Shown: positions 60,986 through 64,000 of the stretch, piece after piece
Numbering within the stretch: position 1 is the stretch's first letter
Layout: the number at the start of each line of letters is the position of its first letter
Assembly (NCBI RefSeq): GCF_003852545.1
Contig: NZ_QAJR01000029.1
Span: 124,001-188,000 of the forward strand
Source: Acidovorax sp. FJL06
Lineage (GTDB): Bacteria; Pseudomonadota; Gammaproteobacteria; Burkholderiales; Burkholderiaceae_C
Reading direction: 5' to 3'
Length of the DNA stretch: 64,000 bases
Made by a program: the position numbers and the translations under genes
Notes under the pieces: model-generated
Database searches by the model: none
Told to the model about the DNA's origin: nothing
What the model saw: the letters and a program-made list of their open reading frames with translations, nothing else

Positions 60986-61493
60986 GTAGTTGCCGCAAGC
61001 GCTTGGCGCTGATGACCTTGGTGTTCACGCCCATCCAGCCCAGGCCACCAAACAGCCGCGCGTGTTCGATCTTCACGCAGCGGTTCTGGATCACCTGCAG
61101 CCCGGCGGCTTCGGCGCGCTGGCCTGCGACCTCGTTGAACACGCCCAGCTGCAGCCACAGGCATGGGGCGCCGATGGCCGCGGCCTCCTCGGCCAGCGGC
61201 GGGATGTCCTCGCTCTTGCGAAAGCAGTCCACAATGTCGATCTTCTGCCCCTGCGCCGCCAGCGCCGCCGCCGCTTCGGTCACGCTGGCGTAGGCCGTCT
61301 CGCCCAGGATCTGCCCGCCCTCGCGTGCGACCAGGGGGTTGACCGGCACGATGCGGTAGCCATGCGCCTGCATGTACTTGGCGGCAAAGTAGCTGGGGCG
61401 GTGCCATTGGGGCGAGAGGCCCACCACCGCGATGGTGCGGCAGGCGGTGAGCAGGTGGCGCAGGGTGCTGATGGTGTCGGGGGTGCGGAGCAT
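60978..61493 (-). CDS. CoA-binding domain protein (YccU type)
   Basis: A 171-residue single Rossmann domain of the CoA_binding_2 family: CRTIAVVGLSPQWHRPSYFAAKYMQAHGYRIVPVNPLVA, IDIVDCFRKSEDIPPLAEEAAAIGAPCLWLQLGVFNE and a C-terminal VIQNRCVKIEHARLFGGLGWMGVNTKVI. YccU-like proteins bind CoA in vitro; function unknown. ATG at 61493 is chosen; a longer frame to 61580 has no family match. Confidence 0.9.
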   Translation of the reverse strand: MLRTPDTISTLRHLLTACRTIAVVGLSPQWHRPSYFAAKYMQAHGYRIVPVNPLVAREGGQILGETAYASVTEAAAALAAQGQKIDIVDCFRKSEDIPPLAEEAAAIGAPCLWLQLGVFNEVAGQRAEAAGLQVIQNRCVKIEHARLFGGLGWMGVNTKVISAKRLRQLPY

Positions 61494-61545
61494 GCAAACA
61501 GTGTACGCATGCGGTGCGGGGGGCCTTGCGCCCCCAAGGGATGGG

Positions 61546-62160
61546 TCAGGCGGGCGACTTGTACTTGATGCTGCACCCATACGGCGCCGTTGTCGCCGCC
61601 GAAATCGGCTTGCCCGCCAGCGCTTCGGCCAGCCCCACCTTCACATAGTTGGTGGCCTTTTCGATGTCGGCCGGGCGGGCCGAGGGGATGCTGTCGATGC
61701 CGCCTGCGTACACCAGCACGCCCTGCGGGTTGACGATGTACAGGTGCGGCGTGGTGCGGGCGCCGTAGCGTTGGCCCACGGTGCCTTCCTCGTCCATCAG
61801 CATGGCGGTGGGGGCGGCCTTGCGCGTCTGCGCCCAGACCTGCAGTTGGGCGGGCTCCAGGTAGTCGCTGCTGGCTTTTTCGGTGGAGTTGATGGACAGC
61901 CACACCACGCCCTGGCCTGTGGCGTCCTTTTGCGTTGCTGACATGTTGCCGCTGTCGTAATGCTTTTTCACGAAGGGGCAGCCGGGGTTGGTCCATTCCA
62001 GCACGACGTGTTTGCCCTTGAAGTCCGACAGGCGCACGGTCTTGCCGCTGGTGTCTTTCAGTGCGAAGTCCGGCGCGGGCTGGCCCACGGTGGTGGTGGC
62101 CTGGGCGCCCAGCGCGATCAGGGCGGCGGTGGCAATCAAGGTGCGGCGAAGCAGCTTCAT
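61546..62160 (-). CDS. Periplasmic redoxin (AhpC/TSA-like) protein
   Basis: A 204-residue exported thioredoxin-fold protein. Signal peptide (residues 1-21, ending GAQA-TT); then VGQPAPDFALKDTSGKTVRLSDFKGKHVVLEWTNPGCPFVKKHYDSGNM. There is one Cys in the active-site position (GCPFV) where peroxiredoxin-like redoxins have theirs, and a second near the C-terminus (YGCSIKYK). It lies 54 bp downstream of the DsbD gene on the same strand, so DsbD may reduce it in the periplasm. Confidence 0.88.
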   Translation of the reverse strand: MKLLRRTLIATAALIALGAQATTTVGQPAPDFALKDTSGKTVRLSDFKGKHVVLEWTNPGCPFVKKHYDSGNMSATQKDATGQGVVWLSINSTEKASSDYLEPAQLQVWAQTRKAAPTAMLMDEEGTVGQRYGARTTPHLYIVNPQGVLVYAGGIDSIPSARPADIEKATNYVKVGLAEALAGKPISAATTAPYGCSIKYKSPA

Positions 62161-62214
62161 GGCGAGTCCTCCAGCGGGTTCAAAGGGGCGAAAGGGCGTC
62201 TTGTGCAGGCACAC

Positions 62215-64000
62215 CTACAACGCCGCAATGGTGGCGCGCACCTCCTGCACGCTCAGCACCTCGGTCAGCACCACGGGCGGTTTGCCGGGCTGGTAGAAAA
62301 CGTACACGGGCACGCCGCTGCGGCCCAACGCGGCCAGGGCGGCGGTGATGGAGGGGTCGCGGCGCGTCCAGTCGGCGCGCAGCAGGGCCACGTTCTTGGC
62401 CTGCAGGTCGGCGATCACGTCGGCATGGGCCAAGGTGGTTTTCTTGTTGTATTGGCAGGTCACGCACCAGGCGGCGGTGAAGTCCACAAACACGGGGCGG
62501 CCGCTGGCAACGATCTGTTCGGCCGTACCGGGCGCCCAGGGTTGCCAGCCGTTGGCGGCCGCCTGCGTCGATGGCGCAGAGGCCTGTGGGGCGGGCATGT
62601 TGGTGATGTGGGGGCCAAAGGCCCAGGCCAGCAAGGCCATGGCCGCCAGGGACGCGCTGGCCATCCACACCCGTGCACGGCCTGCCAGCGACAGCGCCCA
62701 CACCACCAGCGACAGGCCCACCAGCAGGATCAGCAGCGCGCCCGCGCCATCAATGCCACTTTGCTGGCCCAGCACCCATACCAGCCACACCACGGTGGCG
62801 AACATGGGGAAGGCCATGAACTTGCGGAAGTGGTCCATCCATGCGCCGGGCCGTGGCAGGGCGCGGGCCACGGCGGGCACACAGCTCGCGGCCAGATAGG
62901 GGAGTGCCAGCCCCAGGCCCAGCGCCGCAAACACGGCCAGCGCCTGCGGTGCGGGCAGCGTGGCCGTGAGGCCCAGGGATGCACCCATGAACGGCGCGGT
63001 GCAGGGCGAAGCCACGGCCACGGCCAGCACGCCGGTGAGGAAGCTGTCGGCCACCGGGTGGCGTGCCTGCAGGCTGGCCACCGAGGGCGGCAGGAAATGC
63101 CCGAACTCGAACACGCCCGCCAGGTTGAGCGCAATCAGCGTGAACAGCGCCGCCAGCGAGGCCACCACGGCGGGCGACTGCAGTTGAAAGCCCCAGCCAA
63201 TCGCCTCGCCCGCCGCGCGCAGGCCGAGCATGAGCGCGCCCAGCGCGATGAAGGACAGCACCACGCCCGCCGTGTAGGCCATGCCACTCACGCGGTGTGC
63301 ACGGCGATCCTGCGCATGCTGGGTGAAGCCCACGACCTTGATCGCCAGCACCGGGAACACGCAGGGCATGAGGTTGAGGATGAGGCCCCCGAGCAAGGCG
63401 CCCAGCAGCGCGGCGGTGAGGGTGAGGGACGAGGCGCCGGAGCCCGCAGCCGGTGTTGTCGCCCCCCCTGCCTGCGCCGCATTCGCCTTGAGCGCGGCCT
63501 CCAGCGCGGGTGACACCGCAGCGACTGAAGCGCCTTGCGGCCAGGTGCCCAGCACCTTCAGCTCGGCGCGGTAGCCGGTGCGGGTGTCGGGGCCGGCGGC
63601 ATGTGCGGGCGACTGCTCGGCCAGCACCACGGGCATCAGGTGGGGGCTGGCGCTGCGCTGGGCAGACACGGGAATTTGGGCGGTCCAGACACTGCCATTC
63701 CAGGCCTGCTTCCACTGCGCGGCGTTGTCGATGACTTCGGCGGTTTCGGGGAATAGGTCCAGGGTTTTGCCGCGCAGCGCCACGGGCAGGCCCTGCACGC
63801 TGATGTTCAGGGTGTGGCCCTCGGCGGCCAGCTGCGCCTGGCTGTCGGGCACGATGCCGGTGGTGCCCGCCAGCACCGGCCGGGGGTGGGCTTGGGCGGC
63901 GGCCTCGAACGCGGCGCCGCTCAATGCGGTGGTGCTCTGGATGGGCAGTTGCAGCGTGAATTCGCCCTCTTCGGGGATGCATTCCTTGCGGCACACCAGC
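62215..64000 (-). CDS. dsbD: DsbD-type protein-disulfide reductase (5' end outside window)
   Basis: At least 593 residues of a DsbD/ScsB-like membrane reductase; the N-terminus lies beyond the window. Visible: the end of an N-terminal domain with CRKECIPEEG (a Cys pair), a central CcdA-like membrane domain with two Cys-Pro features, LNLMPCVFPVLAIKVVG and VASPCTAPFMGASLG, and a C-terminal thioredoxin domain with TAAWCVTCQYNKK. It moves electrons from cytosolic thioredoxin to periplasmic partners. Paired with a redoxin gene downstream. The N-terminal type suggests the ScsB/long DsbD group rather than E. coli DsbD. Confidence 0.9.
   Translation of the reverse strand, partial: LVCRKECIPEEGEFTLQLPIQSTTALSGAAFEAAAQAHPRPVLAGTTGIVPDSQAQLAAEGHTLNISVQGLPVALRGKTLDLFPETAEVIDNAAQWKQAWNGSVWTAQIPVSAQRSASPHLMPVVLAEQSPAHAAGPDTRTGYRAELKVLGTWPQGASVAAVSPALEAALKANAAQAGGATTPAAGSGASSLTLTAALLGALLGGLILNLMPCVFPVLAIKVVGFTQHAQDRRAHRVSGMAYTAGVVLSFIALGALMLGLRAAGEAIGWGFQLQSPAVVASLAALFTLIALNLAGVFEFGHFLPPSVASLQARHPVADSFLTGVLAVAVASPCTAPFMGASLGLTATLPAPQALAVFAALGLGLALPYLAASCVPAVARALPRPGAWMDHFRKFMAFPMFATVVWLVWVLGQQSGIDGAGALLILLVGLSLVVWALSLAGRARVWMASASLAAMALLAWAFGPHITNMPAPQASAPSTQAAANGWQPWAPGTAEQIVASGRPVFVDFTAAWCVTCQYNKKTTLAHADVIADLQAKNVALLRADWTRRDPSITAALAALGRSGVPVYVFYQPGKPPVVLTEVLSVQEVRATIAAL

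Overview
The window is GC-rich, densely packed DNA from a betaproteobacterium, most likely family Comamonadaceae (Acidovorax-like). Reasons: orphan Bug-type (tripartite tricarboxylate) binding proteins, a PhaM-like PHA granule protein, AcdS/AcdR, HemE next to PriA, and many Comamonadaceae-style intergenic repeats. I see no rRNA, tRNA, CRISPR array, prophage or transposase. About 64 protein genes are supported; both edge genes (a TonB-dependent receptor at the left, a DsbD-like protein at the right) are cut.

Layout. 1-4368: copper-uptake-like cluster (TonB receptor, DUF1775, PCu(A)C), a PhaM-like protein and a FIST sensor. 4374-8736: CNNM/CBS protein, a periplasmic PhnD-rhodanese fusion, and a sulfite dehydrogenase pair (SorA/SorB). 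8790-10109: a DadA-type dehydrogenase behind a tandem glycine riboswitch (about 10219-10401). 10542-18236: a hydratase, a five-gene TetR operon containing an ABC1 kinase, small regulators and membrane proteins. 18300-22014: an MFS-acyltransferase fusion, then ACC deaminase and its Lrp-type regulator. 22030-32280: transporters, envelope proteins, a MASE1-GGDEF cyclase, Tgt and UspA. 32657-44408: phospholipase A, a Rep/UvrD helicase, an amino-acid binding protein, an RRM protein, PriA and HemE. 44562-54366: MFS efflux, MarR/Bug/sulfatase, AraC, an esterase, and an NhaR-like LysR divergent from a TerC operon. 54492-60917: a catabolic-type operon (metallohydrolase, FAD monooxygenase, DUF2783, Bug receptor) divergent from an IclR regulator, then O-acetylhomoserine sulfhydrylase. 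60978-64000: CoA-binding protein, redoxin and DsbD.

The most unusual material is non-coding. Eight copies of a 70-125 bp element start within about 13 nt after a stop codon, always in the same orientation relative to the upstream gene. They can fold into two adjacent hairpins, and the stems differ between copies in a compensatory way. The 0.8 kb gene-free stretch between priA and hemE carries a diverged direct duplication; each unit has two DnaA-box matches (TGTGGATAA and TGTGCATAA). A second family of short GCTAT/ATAGC imperfect palindromes is scattered between and even inside genes. Clear palindromic operator candidates lie next to the TetR, HTH, AcdR, MarR, LysR and IclR regulators. All functional statements come from reading motifs and context; no database search was run.
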